64,000 nucleotides of DNA, taken from Microbacterium marinilacus. Lineage in GTDB: Bacteria > Actinomycetota > Actinomycetes > Actinomycetales > Microbacteriaceae. Of the stretch, positions 8,170 to 16,714 are shown piece by piece. The notes beneath the pieces were generated by a model. The model saw only the letters and a program-made list of their open reading frames with translations, was not told the origin of the DNA and did not search any database. Location of the stretch: assembly GCF_019753765.1 (NCBI RefSeq), contig NZ_JAIJZW010000002.1:124001-188000 (forward strand). The letters run 5' to 3'. The first letter of the stretch is position 1. Every line of letters begins with the position of its first letter. The position numbers and the translations under genes were made by a program.

Positions 8170-9045
8170 TCAGCGGTCGAACAGGCCGCCGAGGTCGAAG
8201 CCCGACACGGCGTCGCCGAAGGAGCCGAGCTCGCCCCCGATCCCGCCGACCGCCTCCTCGATGCCGCCGAGGGCCTCGCCGCCGACGCCCTCCGCGATCG
8301 CGTCGAGGTCGACGCCGCCCGTGAGGGCATCGAAGTCGACGCCGAGGTCGGCCGCCTGCGCGAGGAGGGGGCCTGCGACGGCCGTCGCGATCGCTCCGCC
8401 GGCCACCGCGGTCAGCAGCCCGCCCGCAGCGGCGCCCGCGCCGGCGGCGAGCGCCATGCGGCCGCGTCCGCCGCCGCCCGCTCGCGCCAGCAGCCCGCGC
8501 AGCGAGCCGGGCGTGCGCACCTCCGCGCGCGTTGCCGCCCGAGCGAGGTCGTCGGGGGCCGCGGATGCTGGACGCTCGTGGGGCGGGAGCTCGTCGCCCA
8601 TGCGCGCCTGCACCTGTGCGCGCTGCTGCGGGCTGAGGCGCGCGAACGCCTCGGCATGCACCTGCTCCAGCTGGCGGGGATCCGCCGTCTGCAGCAGATA
8701 GTCGTACCGGGCGATCGCCGCACGGTCCTCCGCCGAGCCGCCTCCCGAGCCGGCGGCGGGCGGCTGCAGCGGGGTCCCCTGCCCGGGGCGGGAGGCGTAT
8801 GCCGGCTGCGAGCTGCCGGCCGACGACGCGGCGGGGTACGCCTGCGGCGCGCCGCCCTGCGCGCCGGACGCCTGCTGGCCGCCCTGCTCGCCGGTGATCG
8901 CGTCGGCCGCCTTGCGGACCATCGCGCGCCAGTCGCCCGAGCCGCCTGCCGCGCCGCCCGCCGCTCCGCCGCGCTGGGACGAGCCGCCGTCCATCTGGTC
9001 GAGCGCCTTCTTGGCCATGCCGAACAGCCGGTTCATCTTGCTCAT
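8170..9045 (-). CDS. Uncharacterised Gly/Ala-rich protein
   Basis: 291 residues, function not recognised. It begins with a short basic amphipathic helix (MSKMNRLFGMAKKALDQMDG), followed by a low-complexity Gly/Ser/Gln/Ala-rich linker to about residue 105. A more ordered helical block follows (RYDYLLQTADPRQLEQVH and LSPQQRAQVQARMGDELP). Next comes a hydrophobic Ala/Gly segment (about residues 195-230) that could be a membrane segment, and an acidic Gly-rich tail. Codon use is normal for the genome. The ATG at 9045 is preceded by GAAGGAGC, a good ribosome binding site. It sits between the TerC gene and the phosphatase-nnrD pair, in the same orientation. Confidence 0.6.
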   Translation of the reverse strand: MSKMNRLFGMAKKALDQMDGGSSQRGGAAGGAAGGSGDWRAMVRKAADAITGEQGGQQASGAQGGAPQAYPAASSAGSSQPAYASRPGQGTPLQPPAAGSGGGSAEDRAAIARYDYLLQTADPRQLEQVHAEAFARLSPQQRAQVQARMGDELPPHERPASAAPDDLARAATRAEVRTPGSLRGLLARAGGGGRGRMALAAGAGAAAGGLLTAVAGGAIATAVAGPLLAQAADLGVDFDALTGGVDLDAIAEGVGGEALGGIEEAVGGIGGELGSFGDAVSGFDLGGLFDR

Positions 9046-9082
9046 GGTTGCTCCTTCAGAGGTTTTCGGGGGAGGGCGTCGA

Positions 9083-10114
9083 TCAGCGGTCCGACGGACG
9101 CTGCTCGACCGGGACGTTCGGCGCCTCGTCGGCGACAGCCTGCCGGCTGCCGCGATCGCCGCGGGTCTTGACGAGGCTCGCCACGGTGGCGATCGTGATC
9201 GTCGCCCCGATGAACAGCAGCGAGAACCAGATGGGGATCTCGGGCACCCACGTCACGTGCTCGCCGCCGTTGATGAACGGCAGCTCGTTGACGTGCAGCG
9301 CGTGGAAGACGAGCTTCACGCCGATGAACGCCAGGATGACGGCGAGGCCCTGCGCGAGGTAGACGAGCCGCTCGAGCAGGCCGCCGATGAGGAAGTACAG
9401 CTGGCGAAGGCCCATCAGCGCGAACGCGTTGGCGGTGAAGACGATGTACGCCTCCTCGGTCAGGCCGTAGATCGCCGGGATCGAGTCGACTGCGAAGATG
9501 AGGTCGACGAAGCCGATCGCGATGATCGTGAGCAGCATCGGCGTGACGAAGCGGCGCCCGTCGATCCTGGTCGTCAGCCGGTCGCCGTGGTACTCGTCCG
9601 TCACCGGCAGGACGCGGCGGACGAGTCGCATGAACCGTCCGTCCGCCGGGTTGTGGTCGCCGCTGCCGAAGGCCTGGCGCCAGGCGAGGAACAGCAGCAG
9701 GGCACCGAACGCGTAGAAGATCCAGCTGAGGTTCTCGATCAGCGCGGCGCCGACCGCGATGAACCCGCCGCGGAGGATCAGCGCGATCACTATGCCGATC
9801 ATCAGCACCTTCTGCTGGTAGATCTTCGGCACGGCGAAGCCGGTCATGACGATCAGGAACACGAAGAGGTTGTCGACCGACAGCGCCTTCTCGGTGAGGT
9901 AGCCCGCGAAGTACTCGCCGCCGTACCGCCAGTCGACCAGCCAGCCGATGCCGACGCCGAACAGCAGCGCGAGGCCGATGTAGAAGGCGGACCAGCGCGC
10001 CGACTCGCCGATGGACGGCTCATGCGGCTTTCGCACGTGGGCGAAGAACTCGTAGACGAAGAACGCGATCGTGATCGCGATCGTGATGATCCAGACCAGC
10101 GGGGTTACCTGCAC
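9083..10114 (-). CDS. TerC/Alx-family membrane protein (probable Mn2+ exporter)
   Basis: 343-residue polytopic membrane protein of the TerC family, with nine hydrophobic helices and the two family motifs EKALSVDNLFVFLIVM and VDLIFAVDSIPAIYGLT, whose acidic residues are thought to bind metal. TerC/Alx/MeeF/MeeY proteins export Mn2+, partly to metallate secreted enzymes. The GTG start at 10114 is chosen for its good local Shine-Dalgarno (GGAG) and because the helix begins directly. A Mn2+-type riboswitch-like leader is found upstream, which supports a manganese role rather than tellurite resistance. Confidence 0.9.
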   Translation of the reverse strand: MQVTPLVWIITIAITIAFFVYEFFAHVRKPHEPSIGESARWSAFYIGLALLFGVGIGWLVDWRYGGEYFAGYLTEKALSVDNLFVFLIVMTGFAVPKIYQQKVLMIGIVIALILRGGFIAVGAALIENLSWIFYAFGALLLFLAWRQAFGSGDHNPADGRFMRLVRRVLPVTDEYHGDRLTTRIDGRRFVTPMLLTIIAIGFVDLIFAVDSIPAIYGLTEEAYIVFTANAFALMGLRQLYFLIGGLLERLVYLAQGLAVILAFIGVKLVFHALHVNELPFINGGEHVTWVPEIPIWFSLLFIGATITIATVASLVKTRGDRGSRQAVADEAPNVPVEQRPSDR

Positions 10115-10149
10115 GGAGGGACTCCAAGGAGAGAGACGTCGACATGAAC

Positions 10150-10252
10150 GTCAAGGTCTTCTCCACCGGAACGACTGTCCGGCCGGCGGCCCGGGACCCT
10201 GCATTGGATCCGTATTGACGGGCCGACCGTCGCTGGGAGTACTCCCCTTGAT
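10150..10252 (-). promoter_or_regulatory. yybP-ykoY-type (Mn2+) riboswitch candidate ahead of TerC
   Basis: The TerC leader, read on the minus strand, starts with AAGGGGAGTA (10249 back to 10240), the loop-1 signature of the yybP-ykoY class. About 75 nt later it has GAGAAGACCTT (near 10164-10153), which matches the loop-3 AxGACC signature; GC-rich pairing segments lie between. A -10-like TAACCT at 10264-10259 fits a transcript starting just before the element. The structure was judged by eye; a covariance-model search against Rfam RF00080 would settle it. The riboswitch would switch TerC on when Mn2+ is high. Confidence 0.7.
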
Positions 10253-10264
10253 GGGACGAGGTTA

Positions 10265-10476
10265 CGGCATGTTCTCTATGGCTGGCCTGAGAGCGCCGCC
10301 ACGGCGTGGCGCCGCTCCGGCGCGATCCGGATCGGCGGGGCCCGCCGGGTCGCGTGCGCGGACGGACGGCACGTCCTCCCGTCCCGACCGCCGCGGGAGA
10401 TTCCGATCCGTTTCGGGCTCGGCGACGAACAAGCAAGGAACGGTACGAGTGGTCTGCCGATCGAGAGGCGACAGCA
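10265..10476. other. Rest of the divergent intergenic region: no gene seen
   Basis: This stretch lies between the riboswitch promoter and the start of the molybdo-oxidoreductase gene. No open frame with a credible ribosome binding site and no RNA gene is visible. It presumably holds the promoter of the plus-strand gene, but no clear -35/-10 pair could be picked. Confidence 0.4.
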
Positions 10477-12084
10477 ATGGCGAATCCCACCGCACGAGCG
10501 CAGCAGGCGAAGACCCGTCGCGGGGTCTGGTGGCTGTGGAGCGCGCTCGCCGGCATCGTCAGTGCCGCCGCCTTCCTGGCGGTCGCCGAGCTGATCGCGC
10601 TGCTGGTCGCGCGCGAGAGCAGCCCGATCCTCGCGATCGGCGGCTTCGTCATCGACATCGTGCCGCAGCCGCTGAAGGAGTTCGCCATCGCGACCTTCGG
10701 CTCGGCCGACAAGATCGTGCTGCTCGGCGGTCTCGGGCTCGCCGTCGTGATCGCCGCCGCGATCGCCGGCATCCTCCAGTTCTTCGCCCGCCCGTTCGGG
10801 CTCGTCGTCATCGGCCTCGCCGGTGCGCTCTCGACGGCTGCGATCGTGACCCGCGCCGGCGCGAGCACGCTCGCGTTCGTGCCGCCCGTCGTCGGCACGC
10901 TCGTCGGGGCGTTCGTGCTGATCCTCCTCGTCACCCGGCTGCGGCGCTGGGCGGGCGGGCCGGCGACCGCGGATGACGACATCCCGGCGGCACCCGCCGC
11001 CGAGCCGCGCGGAATCGCGCGTCGGTCCTTCCTTATCGCGACCGCGGGCGTCGGAGTCGCAGCCGTCGTCGTCGGCGTCGGCGCCCGGCTGCTCAACGTC
11101 ACGACCGCGTCGCTCGACGCCGTCCGTCGTGAGCTGGCGCTGCCCGCACCGCGCTCGACCGTCACGATCCCCGAGGGCGCCGAGCTCGACGTCGAGGGCA
11201 TCTCGCCGCTCGTCACACCGAACGCCGACTTCTACCGCGTCGACACCGCTCTCACGGTGCCCAGGGTCGACCCCACGACGTGGCGACTCGTCATCGACGG
11301 CATGGTCGACCAGCGCGTCGAGCTGACCTTCGACGACCTCGTGGGCATGGGCCTCGACGAGTACGCCGTGACCTTGACCTGCGTCTCGAACGAGATCGGC
11401 GGCGGGCTGGTCGGCAACGCGATCTGGCAGGGGGTCCCGATCCGCGACATCCTGCGCATGGCGGGGCCTCAGGCGGGCGCCGACATGGTCCTGTCGACGA
11501 GCGCCGACGGCTACACGGCGTCCACTCCGCTGGAGGCGCTCACCGACGACTCGCGCGACGCGATCCTCGCCGTCGCGATGAACGGCGAGCCCCTGCCGCT
11601 CGAGCACGGCTTCCCGGTGCGCATGGTCGTCCCCGGACTCTACGGCTACGTCTCGGCGACGAAGTGGGTCACCGAGCTCAAGGTCACGACGTTCGAGGCG
11701 GACGAGGCCTACTGGACGCCCCGCGGGTACGCCGCCGAGGCGCCGATCAAGTTCTCGTCGCGCATCGACACCCCGCGCGCCGGAACGCCGGTGCCCGCGG
11801 GAACCGTCGCCGTCGCGGGAGTCGCATGGGCGCAGACCGTCGGCATCGAACGCGTCGAGGTGCGCATCGACGACGGCGACTGGCAGGCCGCGACGCTGTC
11901 GACCCCCATCAACGCCGACACCTGGGTGCAGTGGGTGCTCGAGTGGCAGGCCGACGCCGGCACGCACTACGTCGAGGTGCGCGCCGTCAACAAGAACGGC
12001 GACACCCAGACCGAGGAGCGCGCGCCGATCGCTCCGGACGGCTCGAGCGGATGGCAGCGCGTGCTCGTCACGGTCAGCGACTGA
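10477..12084 (+). CDS. Membrane-anchored molybdopterin-dependent oxidoreductase (sulfite oxidase-like)
   Basis: 535-residue protein. The first 165 residues hold four to five membrane helices. A twin-arginine-like RRSFLIATAGVGVA helix around residue 187 follows, and then an extracytoplasmic sulfite-oxidase-type molybdopterin domain (about 225-450). The Mo-ligand cysteine lies in TLTCVSNEIGGG, and a C-terminal dimerisation-like Ig domain contains WAQTVGIERVEVRID. Such proteins are widespread in actinobacteria; the electron acceptor and substrate are unknown. The ATG at 10477 follows GAGAGGCG; the longer frame upstream lacks hydrophobic character. It stands alone, with a small membrane protein gene 60 bases downstream. 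Confidence 0.85.
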   Translation: MANPTARAQQAKTRRGVWWLWSALAGIVSAAAFLAVAELIALLVARESSPILAIGGFVIDIVPQPLKEFAIATFGSADKIVLLGGLGLAVVIAAAIAGILQFFARPFGLVVIGLAGALSTAAIVTRAGASTLAFVPPVVGTLVGAFVLILLVTRLRRWAGGPATADDDIPAAPAAEPRGIARRSFLIATAGVGVAAVVVGVGARLLNVTTASLDAVRRELALPAPRSTVTIPEGAELDVEGISPLVTPNADFYRVDTALTVPRVDPTTWRLVIDGMVDQRVELTFDDLVGMGLDEYAVTLTCVSNEIGGGLVGNAIWQGVPIRDILRMAGPQAGADMVLSTSADGYTASTPLEALTDDSRDAILAVAMNGEPLPLEHGFPVRMVVPGLYGYVSATKWVTELKVTTFEADEAYWTPRGYAAEAPIKFSSRIDTPRAGTPVPAGTVAVAGVAWAQTVGIERVEVRIDDGDWQAATLSTPINADTWVQWVLEWQADAGTHYVEVRAVNKNGDTQTEERAPIAPDGSSGWQRVLVTVSD

Positions 12085-12143
12085 CTGACGGACGGACGGA
12101 CGCAGGCACGAGGCTCGCCCCGTGCCGCGGGTAGCCTCCGGGC

Positions 12144-12587
12144 ATGGGATTCTCCGCGTGGGGACTGGCGATCGGCCTGGCCGTGCTCGCGCCCAATCTG
12201 CTGCTGCCGCTCTTCCCGCCGCGCACGTCGATCCCGTCGTCGCCCGTCCCGCGGGCCCTGGGATGGCTCGAACGCGCCGGGCAGGCCCTGTGCCTCGTGG
12301 TCCCCGCGCTCACCGCGTCCGGCGACCCCGTCTGGTGGTGGTTGATCCCGATGCTGGCGGCGCTGGCGGGCTACTACGCGCTGTGGGCGCGCTATCTTCT
12401 GGGCGGACGGCGAGGGGAGGACCTGTACCGGCCGCTGGGAGTGCTGCCCGTGCCGATGGCGATCCTTCCCGTGCTGGTCTTCCTCGCGTCCGCCGGCTGG
12501 CTCGGCAGCGCCTGGATCGCCGCCGCGGCCGTCGTCCTCGCGGCCGGGCATGTGCCCGCCGCCGCGATGCGCGCAGCGCGCGGCTGA
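12144..12587 (+). CDS. Small integral membrane protein
   Basis: 147 residues with about four hydrophobic helices (roughly residues 5-25, 48-66, 68-87 and 105-140) and short charged loops (WARYLLGGRRGEDLYRP). No family is recognised with certainty. Codon use is typical of the genome and a clear ATG follows a GGTAGCCTCCGGGC stretch, although the Shine-Dalgarno is weak. It converges on the XRE regulator, with the stop codons back to back. Confidence 0.6.
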   Translation: MGFSAWGLAIGLAVLAPNLLLPLFPPRTSIPSSPVPRALGWLERAGQALCLVVPALTASGDPVWWWLIPMLAALAGYYALWARYLLGGRRGEDLYRPLGVLPVPMAILPVLVFLASAGWLGSAWIAAAAVVLAAGHVPAAAMRAARG

Positions 12588-13469
12588 TCAGGCCTTCCGG
12601 CCCGCAGCCGGGCCGACGAGCCGCTGGGTGCCGAGGACGACCGCGAGCGAGAGACGGTCGGCGTCCTCGGAGCCCGGCTCGGCGGTGTACACCATCAGCC
12701 GCAGGTCGTCCCCGGCGACGACGAGGGTGTCGCAGTCGAGCGCGATGGGGCCGACGTCCGGGTGCTCGATCACCTTCCTCCGCGTCGGGTCGTCGCGCTG
12801 CGGCAGCTCGTCCGAGCCCCACAGCTCGACGAAGCGCGGGCTCTGCGCGCGCAGCCGCGACACCAGACGAGCCACGCGCGGGTCGCCGGGGTAGCGTGCC
12901 GCGGTCAGCCGCAGGTCGGCGACGAGTCCTGTCACCAGATCGTCCCGATCCTGCTCGGTGTGGACGACGCGACCCCGCGGGCCGAGCAGGTTGCGCCACA
13001 GGGCGTTGCGCTCGAGCCCCTGCCATGTCGTCGTCGCGCCCATCAGCGCGTCGTACGGGGCGTTGGCGATCACCAGGTCCCACAGCCCGTCGTAGACGGC
13101 GACCGGGATGCCCTCGAACCTGTCCAGCAGACGCAGCACGCTGGGCGCGATGCGCGCCGGCACCGTGCCGCGCCCGGGCGGCGCCTGCCCGGCCAGGCGG
13201 TACAGCAGCTCGCGCTCCGCGTCGCTGAGCCGCAGCACGCGGGCGAGCGCCTCGACCACCTGCGCCGACGGCGACGCGGCCCGTCCCTGTTCGAGACGCG
13301 TCAGGTAGTCGACCGAGATCCCGGCGAGGCCCGCCACCTCCTCGCGGCGCAGGCCGGCGGCCCGCCGTCGCCCGCCGACGGGCACCCCCACCGCCTCGGG
13401 CGCGACGCGGTCGCGCCAGTGCCGCACCGCCCGGCCGAAGCCGCCGTGACCCGATCCGGGATCCTCCAT
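12588..13469 (-). CDS. XRE-family regulator with MmyB-like ligand-binding domain
   Basis: 293-residue transcription factor. A helix-turn-helix (about residues 31-80: LRREEVAGLAGISVDYLTRL and then a recognition helix) is followed by a MmyB-type domain (NAPYDALMGATTTWQGLERN, PRFVELW) that in relatives binds a fatty-acid-like or other hydrophobic ligand. It is divergent from the SDR gene with a 101-bp gap; regulators of this class usually repress the adjacent SDR until the SDR substrate or a related compound binds. That link is an inference from gene order. Confidence 0.85.
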   Translation of the reverse strand: MEDPGSGHGGFGRAVRHWRDRVAPEAVGVPVGGRRRAAGLRREEVAGLAGISVDYLTRLEQGRAASPSAQVVEALARVLRLSDAERELLYRLAGQAPPGRGTVPARIAPSVLRLLDRFEGIPVAVYDGLWDLVIANAPYDALMGATTTWQGLERNALWRNLLGPRGRVVHTEQDRDDLVTGLVADLRLTAARYPGDPRVARLVSRLRAQSPRFVELWGSDELPQRDDPTRRKVIEHPDVGPIALDCDTLVVAGDDLRLMVYTAEPGSEDADRLSLAVVLGTQRLVGPAAGRKA

Positions 13470-13570
13470 GCCACCAGTGTCCCGCGCCGCGGCGCGCCTG
13501 TCCTGGCCCTGCCGTTCCTACGACAGGCGGACGACTGCCGCGGGCCCGTCGGAAGGCGGAGAGTCGACGC

Positions 13571-14278
13571 ATGACGACGACATTCATCACCGGGGCGAAC
13601 AAGGGCCTCGGACGAGAGACCGCCCGCCAGCTGATCGCCCTCGGGCACACCGTGTGGATCGGCGCGCGGAACGAGGAACGGGGCCGCGCAGCGGCCCATG
13701 AGCTGGGGGCGCGGTTCGTGCGGGTGGACGTGACGGACGCCGCGTCCGTCGACGCCGCCGCCGCGCGGATCGCCGAGGCCGGAGGCATCGACGTGCTGGT
13801 GAACAACGCCGGGATCGAGCCGCGTCTCGCCGGCAACGCCATCCCGACGCCGGCGGACGAGAGCGCGGACGACGTCCGCAGGACGTTCGAGACCAACGTG
13901 TTCGGCGTCGTGTCGGTCACCCGCGCCTTCCTGCCGCTGCTGCAGCGGTCGTCGGCGCCCGTGATCGTCAACGTGTCGAGCGGGCTGGGGTCCCTGGCCG
14001 GGCTGTCCGACCCGGACGGGTACACGCACTTCTACTCGGGAGTGTCGTACCCGGCCTCGAAGGCGACCGTGAACGCGCTGACCATCCAGTACGCCAAGGC
14101 GTTCCCGGAGATCCGCGTGAACGCGGTCGAGCCCGGCTACACGAACACCGACCTCAACGGCCGCACGGGCACGCAGACCGTCGAGGAGGGCGCCGAGATG
14201 ATCGTCCGGATGGCGTGCGTGGGGGCCGACGGCCCCACGGGCCGCTTCATGTCGAGCCGCGGCGAGCTGCCCTGGTGA
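13571..14278 (+). CDS. Short-chain dehydrogenase/reductase
   Basis: 235-residue classical SDR. It has the nucleotide loop TGANKGLGRETA, the NNAGIEP motif, the catalytic Ser in VNVSSGLGS, the YPASK motif (active-site Tyr and Lys) and the EPGYTNTDLNG block after it. The ADP-ribose region GARNEERGR, with an Arg after the second strand, suggests NADPH preference. The substrate is unknown. It is divergently paired with the XRE/MmyB regulator and followed by a strong hairpin at 14285-14319. Confidence 0.88.
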   Translation: MTTTFITGANKGLGRETARQLIALGHTVWIGARNEERGRAAAHELGARFVRVDVTDAASVDAAAARIAEAGGIDVLVNNAGIEPRLAGNAIPTPADESADDVRRTFETNVFGVVSVTRAFLPLLQRSSAPVIVNVSSGLGSLAGLSDPDGYTHFYSGVSYPASKATVNALTIQYAKAFPEIRVNAVEPGYTNTDLNGRTGTQTVEEGAEMIVRMACVGADGPTGRFMSSRGELPW

Positions 14279-14284
14279 GTCCGC

Positions 14285-14319
14285 GAGGCCGCGCGGCCGG
14301 TTCAGTGCCGCGCGGCCTC
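14285..14319. terminator. Bidirectional hairpin terminator between SDR gene and csrA
   Basis: A perfect 13-bp inverted repeat, GAGGCCGCGCGGC (14285-14297) and GCCGCGCGGCCTC (14307-14319), with a 9-nt loop, lies between two convergent genes. There is no T-run, as is common in high-GC actinobacteria. Confidence 0.65.
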
Positions 14320-14351
14320 ATGGAGTCGGCCGCGCGGGCGGTATCGGCCGA

Positions 14352-14609
14352 TCAGGACGCGTCGTCGGGGGAGCGGTCTCCGCGACCCGACAGCGCCGAT
14401 CGCAGCGCCTGCTCCGCCCCGTCGCCCGCGTGAGCGGCCTCGGCGTTCTCCGAGCGCACGGCGTCGACGATCTCCGCACGCTGGATGCGGGTCTCGCGCG
14501 GGGCGTCGATACCGATGCGGATGCTGTCGCCCTTGATGTCGAGCACCGTGACCTCGACGTCGTCGCCGATCACCACGCGCTCGCCGATACGCCTCGTCAA
14601 CACCAGCAT
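14352..14609 (-). CDS. csrA: Carbon storage regulator CsrA
   Basis: 85-residue RNA-binding protein. The first 60 residues are the CsrA fold: MLVLTRRIGERVVIGDDVEV, then VLDIKGDSIRIGIDAPRE, with the RNA-contact arginines near the start and in PRETRIQRAEI. The C-terminal 25 residues are a low-complexity tail. In Firmicutes, CsrA blocks translation of flagellin and is antagonised by FliW. Here it follows flhA at the end of the flagellar cluster, and the fliC leader in this window carries candidate binding sites. Its start is only 9 bases from a FliA-type -10 box, so its mRNA may be leaderless. Confidence 0.95.
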   Translation of the reverse strand: MLVLTRRIGERVVIGDDVEVTVLDIKGDSIRIGIDAPRETRIQRAEIVDAVRSENAEAAHAGDGAEQALRSALSGRGDRSPDDAS

Positions 14610-14618
14610 CGCCTCAGA

Positions 14619-14645
14619 CTATCGGCCGTCGGGCGCGCGGAGTGA
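14619..14645 (-). promoter_or_regulatory. FliA-type promoter of csrA
   Basis: On the minus strand TCAC, 15 nt, GCCGATAG (-10 at 14626-14619). The -10 is identical to that of fliC and flgB; the -35 is the weakest of the set. The csrA ATG begins 9 bases after the -10. Confidence 0.55.
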
Positions 14646-14674
14646 GGCGGCGTCGCAGACCCGTGTGCGGGCGG

Positions 14675-16714
14675 TCAGGCCGCGAGCGACTGGCTGTCGC
14701 GCACGACGCCGACGGTCTCGATCGCGAGTCCCGCCGAGGTCGCCTCGCTGTACGACAGCACGGGCAGCCCGTCGGTCTGCGCGGACAGCAGCCGACGCAC
14801 GGCCGGACGCAGCGTCGGCGCGCACACGAGCACCGGCTCGCCGAGCGCCGGGTCGATGTCGGCGACCGCCGTCTTGAGGGAGACGAGCACCGCGTCGAGC
14901 CGCGCCGGGTCGAGCACGATGTGGCTGCCGTCCTCGCCCGCCCGCATCCCCTCGAGCATCGTCTGCTCCAGCAGCGGGTTGATCATCACGACGCGCAGCG
15001 TGCCGTCCTGGGCGAACCGCGTCGCGATGGCCGGCCCGAGCGCCGCCCGCGCCGCCTCGACGAGGCCCTCGGGCTCCGTCGAGGTCTTCGCCCGCAGCGC
15101 GAGGGCCTCGTAGATGCGCGCCAGGTCGTTGATCGGCACCCGCTCGGCCAGCAGCCCCGTGAGCACGCGCTGGATCTCCGCGAGCGAGAGCAGCGCGGGC
15201 GTGAGCTCGTCGACCGCGGCGGGACTGACCTGCTTCAGCCCGTCGGTGAGCTGTCGCACGTCCTCGCGGCTCAGCAGGCGCGGCGCGCTCGACTGCACGA
15301 TGCTCGACAGGTGCGTCACGATCACGCTGGCGCGGTCGATCACCGTCGCCCCCGCCAGCTCGGCGCTGTGCCGCATCTCCTGCGGCACCCATTTGCCCTC
15401 GAGGCCGAAGACGGGGTCGAGCACGGCCGATCCGGGCAGCGCGTCGAGGGATCCGCCGAGCGCGAGCACGGCCCCGGGCGGGGCCACCCCGCGACCGGCC
15501 TCGACGCCCGCGACACGGATGGCGTAGGTCGACGGCGGCAGCTCGATGTTGTCGCGCGTGCGCACCGGCGGCACGACGAAGCCGAGATCGAGAGCGGTCT
15601 TGCGCCGGAGCGCCTTGACCCGCGCGAGCAGGTCGTCCGGCCCGCCGGTGACGAGGTCGACGAGGTTCGGCGCGAGGAGGATCTCGAGGGCGTGCACGCG
15701 CATGCGCTCGATGAGGTCCTCCGGGCGGTCGGACGGCGGTGCGACGGGCGCCTCGTCCCCCTCCTCCGCGCGGCGCCTCTCGCCCGCCTTCAGGCGCTGC
15801 GCCGCCAGCAGGAGCCCCGCGCCGATGGCGATGAACGGCAGCATCGGCATGCCCGGGATCAGCGCCATCACGATGGCGGCACAGCCCGAGATCGTGAGCG
15901 CGTTTCGCGACTGCGCCAGCTGAGAGGCCGCGGCGTTGCCCATCTCGTGCTCGGCGTTCGAGCGCGTCACGATCATGCCGGTCGACACCGCCATCAGCAG
16001 GGCCGGGATCTGCGTCACCAGGCCGTCGCCGATCGTCAGCAGGCTGTAGGTGCTGAGCGCCTCGTCGATGGCCATGCCGTGGGAGACCATGCCGATGCAG
16101 ATGCCGCCGACGATGTTGATCACGATGATGACGAGGCCCGCGATCGCGTCGCCCTTGACGAACTTCGACGCGCCGTCCATCGCCCCGTAGAAGTCGGCCT
16201 CCGCCGCCACCTCCGCACGCCGGGCGCGCGCCTCGGCATCGGTGATGAGGCCCGCGTTCAGATCGGCGTCGATGGCCATCTGCTTGCCGGGCATGGCATC
16301 GAGGGTGAAGCGGGCGCCGACCTCGGCGACGCGCTCGGCGCCCTTCGTGACCACGACGAACTGGATGACCACGAGGATGAGGAACACCACGGCGCCGATG
16401 ATCAGCGATCCGCCCACCGCGATGTGACCGAACGCCTCGATCACCTGCCCCGCGTACGCCTCGCCGAGCACGAGCCGGGTGGAGGCCACGTTCAGCCCGA
16501 GCCGGAACAGCGTCGCCACGAGCAGCAGCGACGGGAACACCGAGAAGTCGAGCGGCTTGCGCGCGAACATGGTGGTGAGCAGGATCACCAGCGCGAACAT
16601 GATGTTCAGGATGATCAGCACGTCCAACAGCGGCGGTGGGACGGGCACGACCAGCAGCATGATGATGCCGACCACGCCGACCGGCACGGCGAGGCTCTTC
16701 AGCAGCGTTCTCAT
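14675..16714 (-). CDS. flhA: Flagellar export gate protein FlhA
   Basis: 679-residue core component of the flagellar type III export gate. The N-terminal half has eight membrane helices with the FHIPEP block (MAIDADLNAGLITDAEARARR). The C-terminal cytoplasmic part, which forms the nonameric docking ring for chaperone-substrate complexes, starts at about residue 320. Length is normal. The ATG at 16714 overlaps the flhB stop (ATGA). It is the last gene of the fliM-flhA run and is followed by csrA with its own promoter. Confidence 0.96.
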   Translation of the reverse strand: MRTLLKSLAVPVGVVGIIMLLVVPVPPPLLDVLIILNIMFALVILLTTMFARKPLDFSVFPSLLLVATLFRLGLNVASTRLVLGEAYAGQVIEAFGHIAVGGSLIIGAVVFLILVVIQFVVVTKGAERVAEVGARFTLDAMPGKQMAIDADLNAGLITDAEARARRAEVAAEADFYGAMDGASKFVKGDAIAGLVIIVINIVGGICIGMVSHGMAIDEALSTYSLLTIGDGLVTQIPALLMAVSTGMIVTRSNAEHEMGNAAASQLAQSRNALTISGCAAIVMALIPGMPMLPFIAIGAGLLLAAQRLKAGERRRAEEGDEAPVAPPSDRPEDLIERMRVHALEILLAPNLVDLVTGGPDDLLARVKALRRKTALDLGFVVPPVRTRDNIELPPSTYAIRVAGVEAGRGVAPPGAVLALGGSLDALPGSAVLDPVFGLEGKWVPQEMRHSAELAGATVIDRASVIVTHLSSIVQSSAPRLLSREDVRQLTDGLKQVSPAAVDELTPALLSLAEIQRVLTGLLAERVPINDLARIYEALALRAKTSTEPEGLVEAARAALGPAIATRFAQDGTLRVVMINPLLEQTMLEGMRAGEDGSHIVLDPARLDAVLVSLKTAVADIDPALGEPVLVCAPTLRPAVRRLLSAQTDGLPVLSYSEATSAGLAIETVGVVRDSQSLAA

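Noticed and set aside
14341..14348. Another GCCGATAC box on the minus strand after csrA
   Set aside because: The -35 position does not match (CGAC) and no minus-strand flagellar gene lies downstream.
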